NCBI GenBank assembly: GCA_027488815.1
Contig: JAIYAX010000006.1
Location: 98,185 to 162,184 of the forward strand
Direction: 5' to 3'
Length of the DNA stretch: 64,000 bases
DNA from: Cytophagaceae bacterium
Lineage (GTDB): Bacteria > Bacteroidota > Bacteroidia > Cytophagales > JAIYAX01
A model generated the notes under the pieces. That model saw nothing but the letters and a program-made list of their open reading frames with translations. It was not told where the DNA came from and searched no databases. Position numbers and translations under genes: made by a program. Shown here one piece after another: positions 24,956-33,745 of the stretch (positions are counted from its first letter, which is position 1; each line of letters opens with the position of its first letter).

Positions 24956-27067
24956 TTAGAAGAACTTGTATCGCTCGTCTTTTACTTTTTTCAGTTCCTT
25001 AACACTTTCCGCCAGGAAGTAATCCGTTCTGCCGGATTGGCTTTGCTGAAGCTGGTTTTTGTTATAGCTGTAGTCGGCCATTTCAGGGGCGGTAGCTATG
25101 CTTTGGGTGGAAATCACCACAACACCGTTATCTCCTTTGATCGGTCTTGAGATTTCCTTGTCTTTAAGACCAAATGCCATCCCGATTGCTTTGGGTTCAA
25201 AACCTGCCCCATTGAGGGAGTTGCCTGCGATGGTAAGGTCAGGCATGCTGTAAACAGTTGCTTCGGTGCCAAACTCTTTGGCCATTTCTTCAAGGCTCTG
25301 AGATTTAAGTCCGTCGAGTTTCTTAATGATAAATTCAGCTTTCTTCTGATTGCGTACTTTAACTTTAATGTCCTCTCCAAATTCATCTACAGTTGGGTCT
25401 TCACCAAGGGCTTTCAAATCCAGAATGGCAACCAGGAAATTGTTGTCCACTTCTTTCACATCCGACACCTCACCAACCTTGGCTTCATTAAATGCCCAGC
25501 GAACGACTTCTCTGGCTCCCGTAAAACTGTTGATATACTTGTCTCCTTTGCGGATGGTTTTAGCTTCCTGCATCACAAGCCCATTTTCCTTTGCCTTAAT
25601 CTCCATATCATCAGCACTAGTCAGGCTGCTCGCAAAGTAATCTGCCTTTCTGAAAATCTCATTGCGGGTATCGTCGCTAGCCGTAACGTTTAGTTCAACA
25701 GTTGACATCTGGAATGAGAGGCTGGTAGGCACTTCCGTTACCTTGATGAGGTGGTAACCAAACTGGGTTTCAACGATATTAGGTAGTAAGCCTTTTGAAT
25801 TTGCAGCGAAAATGGCTTTCTCAAAAGGGGCAACCATTCGTCCTTTGCCAAACCAACCTAAGTCCCCGCCCTGTGTCGAGGTGCCATCGGTTCCGTGAAT
25901 TCTGGCCATCTCTTCAAAGGATGCGCCAGTTTTGATTTCGTTCAGGATTTTGTTCGCCTGATCCTTTGCTGTTTTCTTGTCTGCATCGCTCTCAGTGGTC
26001 CATCTGAACAGAATATGCGATGCTCGGGCGTAGACGTTGGTGTCGCCTTGTGTTCTTTTTAGTTTAAACAGTTTGTAGCTGCTGCCATCCAGCACCGGGC
26101 CAACAACGGTAGTTTCTACTATTTCACCAGCCAGGGCTTGAACTGCCGGAGGTAGCTCTCCCGGATTTACAATTCTGGGTACTCCCGGCACATCTGAATT
26201 TGAGCGAATAAAGGCAGTATCGTTTTCTGAAGTTTGAAAACTGGCTTTAAGATCTTCCAACTCTGCACGAATTGCGGCACTGTCGGCTTCCGTAGGAATA
26301 ATCGGAAAGGGTGCCATTTTAAGCCTTGCCACACCTTGCGCTGAGTAAGAGTTTTTATTTTCGGCCAGATAACTGCTCAATTCCGACTCAGTGGGCTCAT
26401 AAGCAGAGTCAGGAAGGGAAAAGTACGGTACATACAAGTAGCTTACAGTAGCTTTGGCATTTTGAGAGGCATAATTGCGCTTTGCTTCTTCGGTGGTAAC
26501 GTAGGTCGTAAGCTTGATCAGGTTGTTGTACTTGGTACGAAGCCTGTCAGGGCCCAGATTTTTCTCAAAATTTAGCCAGAGCTGTTTTTGAGAAGCCTCT
26601 ACACGGTCAATGTTTTTCAGAAATCCAATGATTTGTGATTTGTCAAACTGTCCTGTATTAGGGTTGGTGAATGCTTGAACAAGGGCAGGGTGTACGTTTT
26701 CACCTTGTACCATGTCATACAGCTCATCGTCACTTACTTTAAGTCCTAGGGCATCAAACTCCGCCTGATACGCTGTTTCAAAGATCATCATGTTCCAGGC
26801 TTGCTCACGCAACTGATCCATTTCTGCATCACCTGCTGCTTTCTGGTTTTGAAGGGCATATTGCACCTTCATCTCTTCAATCTTCAGGTTGTATTCCTGA
26901 AGGCCAATGCTTTGGCCATTAATTTCTCCGACTTCCTGTTTGGAGCCTCCAAGAAGGACGGAATTGGGTGCCAGCAGGTCACCACCAACGACAAACAATC
27001 CCAGGCCAAGGGCAATGATCCCTACCGCTACTCCTGTCTTCTCTCTGATCTTATTGATTAACGCCAT
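24956..27067 (-). CDS. ppiD: Membrane-anchored peptidyl-prolyl isomerase (PpiD/SurA-like)
   Basis: 703 aa. An N-terminal inner-membrane anchor (TGVAVGIIALGLGLFVVGGDLL, residues 11-32) and SurA_N-type helical chaperone part precede a parvulin (rotamase) domain near residues 345-445: ARASHILFRW, ASFEEMARIHGTDG, GGDLGWFGKGRMVAPFE and ETQFGYHLIKV, all conserved parvulin motifs. The C-terminal part is a second, weak rotamase-like domain plus helical tail. It assists folding of exported proteins in the periplasm. It has its own strong promoter and a strong terminator, so it is a single-gene unit. Confidence 0.93.
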   Translation of the reverse strand: MALINKIREKTGVAVGIIALGLGLFVVGGDLLAPNSVLLGGSKQEVGEINGQSIGLQEYNLKIEEMKVQYALQNQKAAGDAEMDQLREQAWNMMIFETAYQAEFDALGLKVSDDELYDMVQGENVHPALVQAFTNPNTGQFDKSQIIGFLKNIDRVEASQKQLWLNFEKNLGPDRLRTKYNNLIKLTTYVTTEEAKRNYASQNAKATVSYLYVPYFSLPDSAYEPTESELSSYLAENKNSYSAQGVARLKMAPFPIIPTEADSAAIRAELEDLKASFQTSENDTAFIRSNSDVPGVPRIVNPGELPPAVQALAGEIVETTVVGPVLDGSSYKLFKLKRTQGDTNVYARASHILFRWTTESDADKKTAKDQANKILNEIKTGASFEEMARIHGTDGTSTQGGDLGWFGKGRMVAPFEKAIFAANSKGLLPNIVETQFGYHLIKVTEVPTSLSFQMSTVELNVTASDDTRNEIFRKADYFASSLTSADDMEIKAKENGLVMQEAKTIRKGDKYINSFTGAREVVRWAFNEAKVGEVSDVKEVDNNFLVAILDLKALGEDPTVDEFGEDIKVKVRNQKKAEFIIKKLDGLKSQSLEEMAKEFGTEATVYSMPDLTIAGNSLNGAGFEPKAIGMAFGLKDKEISRPIKGDNGVVVISTQSIATAPEMADYSYNKNQLQQSQSGRTDYFLAESVKELKKVKDERYKFF

Positions 27068-27106
27068 TTTATTGGATAAAAAGCACTCGCTTCAAAATTT
27101 AGGACG

Positions 27107-27137
27107 CAAAAATAGGTGAATACCAATGCAAAGCAAA
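27107..27137 (-). promoter_or_regulatory. Consensus promoter TTTG-N19-TATTTTTG of ppiD-like gene
   Basis: The best full match in the window to the Bacteroidota -33/-7 promoter: TTTG (27134-27137), 19-bp spacer, TATTTTTG (27107-27114). Predicted start near 27100 gives a leader of about 33 nt. Confidence 0.75.
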
Positions 27138-27148
27138 GCATTGAACTA

Positions 27149-28423
27149 CTATTCCTCTTCTCTTACCAGAAGTTCTACAGTATCAATTCTGGCTTCGTCC
27201 ATTTTTAAAATCTCAAACAAAAAGGGGTGCAGGTCAATTACATCCCCACTCTGGGGTAAATCTTCATATTGTGAGAGGATAAAGCCGCCCAATGTTTCGT
27301 AGTCACCCATTGGAATATCCAGGTGGTATTTTTCATTGAGGTAATCGATCTCCAATCTTGCACTGAACTGATATTTACCATCCCCCAGTACAACTTCAGT
27401 GTATTCTTCTTTATCGAACTCGTCTCTGATCTCACCAAAGATTTCTTCCATGACATCCTCGATAGTCACTAGTCCGGAGGTACCTCCATATTCATCAACA
27501 ACCAGAGCAATGCTTTTTGATGAACTGGTAAATTTGATGAGCAATTCATTTGCCGGAAGTGTTTCAGGCACTACGGTGATGGGTGTAATGATACTTTCCA
27601 GATTTCTGGGTCTTTTGAAAAAAGTATTGGCATGGCAATAACCCAGAATATTGTCAATGTTATCTCTGAAAACTAAAATCTTGGAGTGCCCACTACCGAT
27701 GAACCTATCTTTTAGGTAGTCAAGTCCTTCGTTGATCTCTACTGCTTCTATGTCAGCTCGTGGAATCATGCAATCTCTCACTTTGAGAGACTTAAACTGC
27801 AAGGCATTATGAAATATGGCCGAGTCAACGGACGGGTCTTCGGCCTCATCTTCATGCCTCATGGTAGTACGAATGTAATGGCTCAGATCAGTTAGCCCGA
27901 AAACCGTTTTGTCTTCCTGGATTTCGGCTCGCAGCACTTTTTTAAGGAACCATTTAGCAGCTCCGATTATGGTATATGAAAATGGGGCCAGTACCAAGTG
28001 AATGATACGGAACGGCATTGCTAGTCTAAGCAAAAGTGATTCCGGATTGATCATAAACAAACTTTTGGGAAGGAACTCGGCCGTAATCAGGACAATGACT
28101 GTTGAGGCTACAGTTTGTACGAGAAGCAAGGCTGCTTCATTCCCTTGCAAAAAAGGCAAGTTAGCTGTGATCAAAGGATCAAGTACTTCTGCCATATAAA
28201 TACCAAATACCACCAGGCTCAGGGTATTCCCAATGAGGCAGGTTCCTATAAACATGGAGGGATTAGCATAAAAATTGGAAATCAGCCTGGCGCTATATTT
28301 TCCTTGCTGCTTAAGCAACTCAATGTGCAACTTATTACTAGAAATAAATGCGATCTCAATACCTGAAAAAAAGGCTGAGAAAATAAGCGAAATCAAAATA
28401 CCATAAATCGCTTCAGGATTCAT
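27149..28423 (-). CDS. CNNM/CBS/CorC family membrane protein (hemolysin-like)
   Basis: 424 aa. Four membrane helices of a CNNM (DUF21) domain at residues 1-195 (IYGILISLIFSAFFSGIEIAF), then paired CBS domains (VRDCMIPRADIEAVEI; SKSIALVVDEYGGTSGLVT) and a C-terminal CorC/HlyC domain (YQFSARLEIDYLNEKYHLD). The family is linked to Mg2+/Co2+ efflux; in Bacteroidota a relative, GldE, supports gliding, and this could be of that group. Last gene of the coaX operon; its ATG overlaps the stop of the preceding small membrane gene (ATGA). Confidence 0.9.
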   Translation of the reverse strand: MNPEAIYGILISLIFSAFFSGIEIAFISSNKLHIELLKQQGKYSARLISNFYANPSMFIGTCLIGNTLSLVVFGIYMAEVLDPLITANLPFLQGNEAALLLVQTVASTVIVLITAEFLPKSLFMINPESLLLRLAMPFRIIHLVLAPFSYTIIGAAKWFLKKVLRAEIQEDKTVFGLTDLSHYIRTTMRHEDEAEDPSVDSAIFHNALQFKSLKVRDCMIPRADIEAVEINEGLDYLKDRFIGSGHSKILVFRDNIDNILGYCHANTFFKRPRNLESIITPITVVPETLPANELLIKFTSSSKSIALVVDEYGGTSGLVTIEDVMEEIFGEIRDEFDKEEYTEVVLGDGKYQFSARLEIDYLNEKYHLDIPMGDYETLGGFILSQYEDLPQSGDVIDLHPFLFEILKMDEARIDTVELLVREEE

Positions 28424-28662
28424 TTTTTCTTCTTTGTCTTTGGTTTAGTGGCTTGTTTGAACTGAGGACCATCGTTGACCTCACTTGCATTATTCCTTTT
28501 ATAAGTCTTTCGCAGGTTGTAAATGATCAGACAGGTAAATGAAATCATAAAAATCCAATATGACTCCATCAAGCCATTGACAAACACCTGATGAAAGCCA
28601 ATGACAGTAAACGCTACCGCAATTGAAAAAAGGACTATATCAGTGAGTTTTGCATCAATCAT
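28420..28662 (-). CDS. Small two-helix membrane protein
   Basis: 80 aa. Two hydrophobic segments (IVLFSIAVAFTVIGFHQVFV and YWIFMISFTCLIIYNL) with a lysine-rich cytoplasmic tail ending KPKTKKKK. Overlaps lptC by 8 bp and the CNNM gene by 4 bp. No known function; its position suggests a part in the envelope or LPS-related operon. Confidence 0.8.
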   Translation of the reverse strand: MIDAKLTDIVLFSIAVAFTVIGFHQVFVNGLMESYWIFMISFTCLIIYNLRKTYKRNNASEVNDGPQFKQATKPKTKKKK

Positions 28663-29245
28663 TGATACTGAATACGCCAGTAGGTTTTAATATTTTGTAT
28701 TTGGTAAAGTTTTGATTGGCCTCAAGCCCTTCACCTTTAAGTATTTCAGTTGGGGTTTCAATCACCACAAATTTATCAGTAAACACGATTTGTTTCTGAG
28801 GATCCCAATTCAATTCTTCCGTTGACAATTTTTTACCCTCGATTTTGTTCTCTACCACTACGTTGCCTGTCACGGTGTAACGCTGGGTGGCTTTTTCATA
28901 GTAGCCTTTTCTGGCCACCAAGGTAGAACCGGGTATCGTGTCTTCGTTGTAAAAGACTATGTTGATGCCATTTGGGAAGCTGCGGTTTCCGTTTTCGTAT
29001 TCTTCCTGCAAGGGTGCAGTCAGTTTGATTTTGAGCTGGGCAGAGTCGCTGTATATGGTTGAAAGCTCCCGAAGGGTGATGAGTGGGCCTTTGTATTCAG
29101 GCATAGGAGCCAACTCAACTTTTTTGTTGCTGCAGGCTGATAGAACCAGGATACCCAGCAATAAAAAAAATTCACCGGCCACAAATTGAGCCGGTGAACT
29201 GAAAGGAAATGGACAAAAGCCATTTACACGGCCTTTGAACTTCAT
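28655..29245 (-). CDS. lptC: LPS export periplasmic protein LptC
   Basis: 196 aa. A lipobox-like hydrophobic segment (FFLLLGILVLSAC, Cys near 38) replaces the transmembrane helix of E. coli LptC. The remaining beta-jellyroll reads ITLRELSTIYSDSAQLKIKL, GINIVFYNED, LVARKGYYEKATQRYTVTGNVVVEN and LNWDPQKQIVFTDKFV, the OstA/LptC pattern of Bacteroidota. Ferries LPS from the inner-membrane LptBFG. No other lpt gene is near. Directly abuts the TPR gene. Confidence 0.9.
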   Translation of the reverse strand: MKFKGRVNGFCPFPFSSPAQFVAGEFFLLLGILVLSACSNKKVELAPMPEYKGPLITLRELSTIYSDSAQLKIKLTAPLQEEYENGNRSFPNGINIVFYNEDTIPGSTLVARKGYYEKATQRYTVTGNVVVENKIEGKKLSTEELNWDPQKQIVFTDKFVVIETPTEILKGEGLEANQNFTKYKILKPTGVFSIND

Positions 29246-30537
29246 TATTTGCGTTTTTTGATTTTCACAGTTTCACCAATCCAACATCCGGTGCTGATGG
29301 TCTGGCCTTCACTGTAGTTATGGGTAAAAATCTCCTCAGCTGATGGGAATTGAGCTTCTGCCTGGTTCATCTTTGCCCTTACACCTGACTTTTCATACAT
29401 TTCATACGCCGCAAGGTAGATGGCTCTGGAAAGTACAGGGTTCTCTCCCTTGCACTCTCCTCCACTGGTAAAGTATAGGTCACCAATCAACTCATATCCC
29501 TCAGAGGCAACAGTGGATGAGGTAGCGATCGCCTTTCTGGCTGAAGCTCTTGCTGACTCATTTACTCCTCTACGATAATGCGCAGCTGCAATTTCCATGT
29601 AAGCTGCAGCCTTTTCTTTTTCTCCGGGAGCCATTTCAGCTGCCTTTTCGAAGTATTCGATCACCTTGGACCAGTCTTTGGCAGCCTTGTACAGCACTCC
29701 CTGAATTTTATAACCTCCATAGCTAGGCTCAACTTTTATGATGGCTTCATTGGCTTCAAGAAAAAGAGGGCTTGAGGTACACTTGCCTGAGATCATCAGT
29801 GCAAAGATTTTCTTAGCCAGTTTGAGGTCTGTGGGATTTGCTTTGAATTTTGGGCCCAGGTTTTTCTCTACAAAATCGCAGTCAACTTTTACACAGCTTG
29901 ACAACTTGTCTTCAACAGCCGTTTTGGTTTGCTCTGCTGCGGCAGTATTCTTGCCATTGGCGATGTTTTCTTCAAGCACTTCAATGATCTTCTCATATTC
30001 CTCTATGATTTGCTCATCATTGATTTTTCCTTCAGCCTTTCTTTTACAAAGTACATCCATAAAGAATGTTGTGTTGGCTAAAAAGGTCGTCTTGCCGTTC
30101 ATTGAGAAAATCTTGTCATACAAAGTGAATAGTTCATCTGTATTTTTTGAACGGTTCACCAGGAATGGGTACGCTTTTAATCCTTTAAAATTCAACACGG
30201 CAGCCTCTTCATTGAAGTACTTGATACGATTATCATAAAGTTGCAATATGGTATCCTGCAACTCCACTTTTCTCTTAGTATCCTTTTCGTTGGCCTCAAG
30301 GAATTCATAAATTTTCGTACCGTTCTGATACAGCGATTTATGCAGATTTGGGGCCTCTTTGTACAGCCAGCGAAAGGCTTCAACAGTAGCATCACTGTAA
30401 TTTTTGGCCTTTACAGCATCAACAAAAAGAGTGTACTTCTCTGAAGCCTTGGCTTTATCTTCAGGCCAGTTGGGCTCTTGGGCAAAACCGGCATATCCGA
30501 AAGCCAGAAAAACAAGTGTTAAAATGAATGATTTCAT
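29245..30537 (-). CDS. Secreted tetratricopeptide-repeat protein
   Basis: 430 aa with a cleavable signal peptide (SFILTLVFLAFGYAGFAQ). The body is alpha-helical with TPR-like units, clearest at WSKVIEYFEKAAEMAPGEKEKAAAYMEIAAAHYRRG and the following ASEGYELIGDLYF unit. Binds partner proteins in the periplasm or outer membrane by inference. Located between the porin-like protein and lptC, where related Bacteroidota keep a similar TPR gene; abuts lptC. Confidence 0.82.
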   Translation of the reverse strand: MKSFILTLVFLAFGYAGFAQEPNWPEDKAKASEKYTLFVDAVKAKNYSDATVEAFRWLYKEAPNLHKSLYQNGTKIYEFLEANEKDTKRKVELQDTILQLYDNRIKYFNEEAAVLNFKGLKAYPFLVNRSKNTDELFTLYDKIFSMNGKTTFLANTTFFMDVLCKRKAEGKINDEQIIEEYEKIIEVLEENIANGKNTAAAEQTKTAVEDKLSSCVKVDCDFVEKNLGPKFKANPTDLKLAKKIFALMISGKCTSSPLFLEANEAIIKVEPSYGGYKIQGVLYKAAKDWSKVIEYFEKAAEMAPGEKEKAAAYMEIAAAHYRRGVNESARASARKAIATSSTVASEGYELIGDLYFTSGGECKGENPVLSRAIYLAAYEMYEKSGVRAKMNQAEAQFPSAEEIFTHNYSEGQTISTGCWIGETVKIKKRK

Positions 30538-30572
30538 AATTATATTGATGTAAAACGGTTGCTGATGTTGGT

Positions 30573-31856
30573 TTAATCTTCTCTAAATCTCACAAACCAT
30601 CGATCGGTTATAGAGTATCCCAGGTTTATCTGGATGTATTCCTCGAAAATTGGGATTGTAGAATTTGCTCCTCTTCGTCCAAAAATTGCTGATACGTTCA
30701 ATTTAGATGTTTTGTCAACCGGTAAAGAAAAGCCAAAACTTATACCAAGATCATTAACTCTCTGATTGTCAATTACAATAGGCCTTTGCTCTGCGTGAAA
30801 TCCTATCCTGTAAGCGGTTCTTTTGAACAAGTTACCACTGATGGATGGAACCCATGAAGCACCTAAAGCAATTCCTACCGAGTTTTTGAAGGTTTCGGGT
30901 CTAAGATCATTGCGGTACCTGCTCCACTGTTGATGAAAAACATCCATGCTCAGGATATAGCTTCCTTCTTTCTGATAACTTAGTCCAAGACCGATTCTTG
31001 GAGCCAGCTGGACCTGTGCACCTTCTCTGAACGAAATGGTGTCATTGAGGTTAGCAAAAAAATTGTCTCGTACCGAAACTTGTTCTGATACTTTGAATTG
31101 TTTGGTTTGAAGGCTTGCGCCACCATCTACGGTCAGACCTATGTTAAGCACCCTTGGAACCACACCCGTGAGAGGTATTGAGTACAATGCCCCTGTGCGA
31201 AGAGTAAGCAGATTGTATCGGTTTCTCATCACAATACTGGTTTTTAACAAACCATTGCCTGGGATGTCCGCACGATAGGTATCAACATAAAAAAGTGAGC
31301 CAAAGGTATATTTGGCTTCCAGCCCTATTTTGAGCTTCTTGTTGATCTTAATTCCATTAATGAGATTGAGATTGTTCAGGTTGCCCTCTCCTGAAATCTC
31401 CCGAATGGTGAAGTTGGGGGTACCGACTATCGGTATTCGATCGAAGTACTCATAGCTTACTTCACCTCCGCTGTTAAAACCCAGTATGGTATTCCAGGTA
31501 GGGCTTACAGGTATGGAGGCAAATAAATAGCCTATGTTGCCTGAACGGTTAAACTGAGAGGCTTCTCCAATCGATACTGATCTGGCCTGATATCGTATTG
31601 AACCATCCACCAAGGTAAGCCGGGAACCACCCAAAGAGGCCGGATTCAAAATTGAAATCAAGTTGGTTTCGTTTGTCGCAATACCTGTTCCTCCCATCGC
31701 AAGGTTGCGAACAGTACCTGCACGGCCTTCGTCACCCAAACCAAACCGGCTGAGCGGTGCTGGCGGCACGGACTGTGCAAAGCTTAGTTGCAGCAGGGCA
31801 GCAAAAAAAGAAATACAAAAGGTATAGAGAAATTTACCTCTTTTAAGAATGTTCAT
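30573..31856 (-). CDS. Outer-membrane beta-barrel protein (FadL/OmpP1-like fold)
   Basis: 427 aa with signal peptide (LYTFCISFFAALLQLSFAQ). Starts APLSRFGLGDEGRAGTVRNLAMGGTGIATNETNLISILNPA, the pattern of OmpP1/FadL-like barrels in which a conserved NPA follows the hatch. Later strands alternate hydrophobic residues, ending YIQINLGYSITDRWFVRFRED. Probable outer-membrane protein of unknown substrate. Its start overlaps the coaX stop by 14 bp. Confidence 0.82.
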   Translation of the reverse strand: MNILKRGKFLYTFCISFFAALLQLSFAQSVPPAPLSRFGLGDEGRAGTVRNLAMGGTGIATNETNLISILNPASLGGSRLTLVDGSIRYQARSVSIGEASQFNRSGNIGYLFASIPVSPTWNTILGFNSGGEVSYEYFDRIPIVGTPNFTIREISGEGNLNNLNLINGIKINKKLKIGLEAKYTFGSLFYVDTYRADIPGNGLLKTSIVMRNRYNLLTLRTGALYSIPLTGVVPRVLNIGLTVDGGASLQTKQFKVSEQVSVRDNFFANLNDTISFREGAQVQLAPRIGLGLSYQKEGSYILSMDVFHQQWSRYRNDLRPETFKNSVGIALGASWVPSISGNLFKRTAYRIGFHAEQRPIVIDNQRVNDLGISFGFSLPVDKTSKLNVSAIFGRRGANSTIPIFEEYIQINLGYSITDRWFVRFRED

Positions 31857-32574
31857 GATACTTCAACACGGCAAACAAGCCTTCAAATACCCAATTTGGC
31901 CGGGCAAAGATGGGGCTATTTAGCTTAGATTCAAACAGTCCGATGTCTCCTCCTGTCAATACAATTTTTAGGTCAGGGTGCATAGCGGAAAAACGATGAA
32001 TACGATCAGATATTTCAGCTAAGAGTCCAAAAAAAACTCCTGATCGTATGCTCGACTCGGTTGTATCGCCCAATAATTCTGTTGGCACAACGGTAAGGGA
32101 CAACTCAGGCAGGTTTTCTGTAAACTGAGCCAAGGCCTTAAATCTCATGAGTAAGCCGGGTGATATTGATCCGCCCAGGTAGTTGCCTGAGGAATCAACA
32201 AAATCCATCGTAAGTGCGGTACCCAGGCCAATATACAGTACCGGGCTCCCCGGAAAAGCTGTTACTGCAGCGCAGGCTCCTGCCAGGCGGTCTGCACCAA
32301 GAGTAGCAGGAGTTTTATAGGCACACTTGACCGGCAAGTCGATTGTGGTGTTCAGTTCAACTGCCCGATGATCTTTAAGCAATCTATTCCACTCTGAAGG
32401 CATCTTCCCGGTACGCACATAGGCCAACCTGGCTCCGGGATTCTTTTTCAGAAAGGCTTCACAAGCTTGAAAAAGTTCCGTTGACTGGAGAAGTTCAATG
32501 TTGTTCTTGTCGTTAGCAATGGCTGCTTTGATTCTGGTATTGCCAATGTCGATGAGGAGAACTGCCGATTGCAT
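31843..32574 (-). CDS. coaX: Type III pantothenate kinase
   Basis: 243 aa. The ASKHA ATP-binding motif is LLIDIGNTRIKAAI at the N-terminus; GADRLAGACAA and YIGLGTALTMDFVD are the substrate-binding and second ATP motifs, followed by GGSISPG and VLTGGD. Catalyses the first step of CoA synthesis. Head gene of the coaX-OMP-TPR-lptC-CNNM operon. Its upstream region reads TACCTTGC close to the ATG, a possible variant -7 box, facing the anmK promoter in a 56-bp gap. Confidence 0.95.
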   Translation of the reverse strand: MQSAVLLIDIGNTRIKAAIANDKNNIELLQSTELFQACEAFLKKNPGARLAYVRTGKMPSEWNRLLKDHRAVELNTTIDLPVKCAYKTPATLGADRLAGACAAVTAFPGSPVLYIGLGTALTMDFVDSSGNYLGGSISPGLLMRFKALAQFTENLPELSLTVVPTELLGDTTESSIRSGVFFGLLAEISDRIHRFSAMHPDLKIVLTGGDIGLFESKLNSPIFARPNWVFEGLFAVLKYHEHS

Positions 32575-32614
32575 CTTGCAAGGTAAAAAATGCCCGTGAT
32601 TTAGGTAAATATGC

Positions 32615-32622
32615 TAGGTTTG
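32615..32622 (+). promoter_or_regulatory. -7 box TAGGTTTG of anmK, 8 nt from the ATG
   Basis: Matches TAnnTTTG exactly with eight bases to ATG 32631; predicted leaderless or near-leaderless transcript. Confidence 0.55.
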
Positions 32623-32630
32623 CTAAGCAC

Positions 32631-33716
32631 ATGGAACCACGTCAGTACCTCGTTTTGGGCATGATGTCAGGCACCTCAATGGATGGGGTCGATCTGGCGT
32701 TGACCCAATTTACTTATCAAAAGGCCTGGAAATATGAAGTATTGGAAGCCAGGACGGTACCTTATGAAAAAGAGTGGCTGGACAGGTTCAAAAAGGCAGA
32801 TTCCCTTCGTCCGGAAGAGCTGATTCAACTGGATCATGACTATGGTAAGTACCTGGGATTGCTTGCCTCAAATTTTTTGAATGGGAGAGAAATTCTTTTG
32901 ATCTCCTCTCATGGCCATACGCTTTTCCACCGACCTGAAAAAGGCTACAGTTTTCAAATTGGCCATGGGGCTGATGTGCATGCGCAGACAGGCCTTCCAG
33001 TTGTTTGTGACTTTCGCTCTGTCGATGTTGCTCTTGGAGGTCAGGGAGCCCCTTTGGTTCCGGTTGGAGAGACTTATTTGTTTAGTGACTATGCTTTTCT
33101 GGTCAATCTGGGTGGAATTGCAAACCTGACCTATCGACAAGCAGATGGGAAAGTGAAGGCAAAAGATTTTGGATTTGCCAATATGGGCCTTAACCTGCTG
33201 GCCTCGCAAAAAGGAAGAAGCTATGATGATGATGGACAGATGGCCAGAAAAGGCAGAGTTTCCAAAGACTTTACAACAGCTTTAGAACAAGCCTATCTTA
33301 AAATTCCACCGGTTTCACTGAGCAGGGAGCTGTTTGAGCAATTCTTAGAGCCTGTTTTGCTTGACCCCAACTATTTGCTTGAAGACCGACTTTGCACTTT
33401 TGTCCATGTGCTTGCGCTAAAACTCAGGGGTGAGCTACAGGTGCATTTGGAATCAGAACAATTGCTTAAACCCAGACTGTTGCTTACCGGAGGGGGAGCT
33501 GAAAACAGCTTTCTGGTAGATGTGTTACGTGCCAAAACGAGTGATTTATGTCATTTGGTTGTGCCCTCCATTGAAGTAATCAGGTATAAAGAGGCTTTAA
33601 TCTTTGGCTTTCTGGGGTTGAGAAGACTCATGGGGGCCACGAATGCCCTGCCATCGGTGACTGGAGCCCTTCACGAAAGTGTGGGAGGGGCCTTGTATGG
33701 TGCGTTGAAAGTGTAA
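32631..33716 (+). CDS. anmK: Anhydro-N-acetylmuramic acid kinase
   Basis: 361 aa. GMMSGTSMDGVDLA is the ATP-binding signature; SSHGHTLFHRP, GGQGAPLVPVGE and NLGGIANLT follow in order, and LLTGGGAENSFLV closes the nucleotide site. Phosphorylates and opens 1,6-anhydro-MurNAc from peptidoglycan recycling to MurNAc-6-P. The usual GPGN stretch is replaced by GFANMGLN, as in other Bacteroidota AnmK. Independent transcription is likely from its near-leaderless promoter. Confidence 0.95.
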   Translation: MEPRQYLVLGMMSGTSMDGVDLALTQFTYQKAWKYEVLEARTVPYEKEWLDRFKKADSLRPEELIQLDHDYGKYLGLLASNFLNGREILLISSHGHTLFHRPEKGYSFQIGHGADVHAQTGLPVVCDFRSVDVALGGQGAPLVPVGETYLFSDYAFLVNLGGIANLTYRQADGKVKAKDFGFANMGLNLLASQKGRSYDDDGQMARKGRVSKDFTTALEQAYLKIPPVSLSRELFEQFLEPVLLDPNYLLEDRLCTFVHVLALKLRGELQVHLESEQLLKPRLLLTGGGAENSFLVDVLRAKTSDLCHLVVPSIEVIRYKEALIFGFLGLRRLMGATNALPSVTGALHESVGGALYGALKV

Positions 33717-33721
33717 TTTTG
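33692..33721 (+). promoter_or_regulatory. Promoter CTTG-N18-TAATTTTG for the second dehydrogenase
   Basis: The -7 box TAATTTTG (33714-33721) overlaps the anmK stop codon; CTTG (33692-33695) lies 18 bp upstream. A start near 33728 gives a leader of about 18 nt and supports ATG 33746 over the TTG at 33719, which is inside the box. Confidence 0.6.
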
Positions 33722-33745
33722 CCTCCGCTAATTCCCTATTTTTTT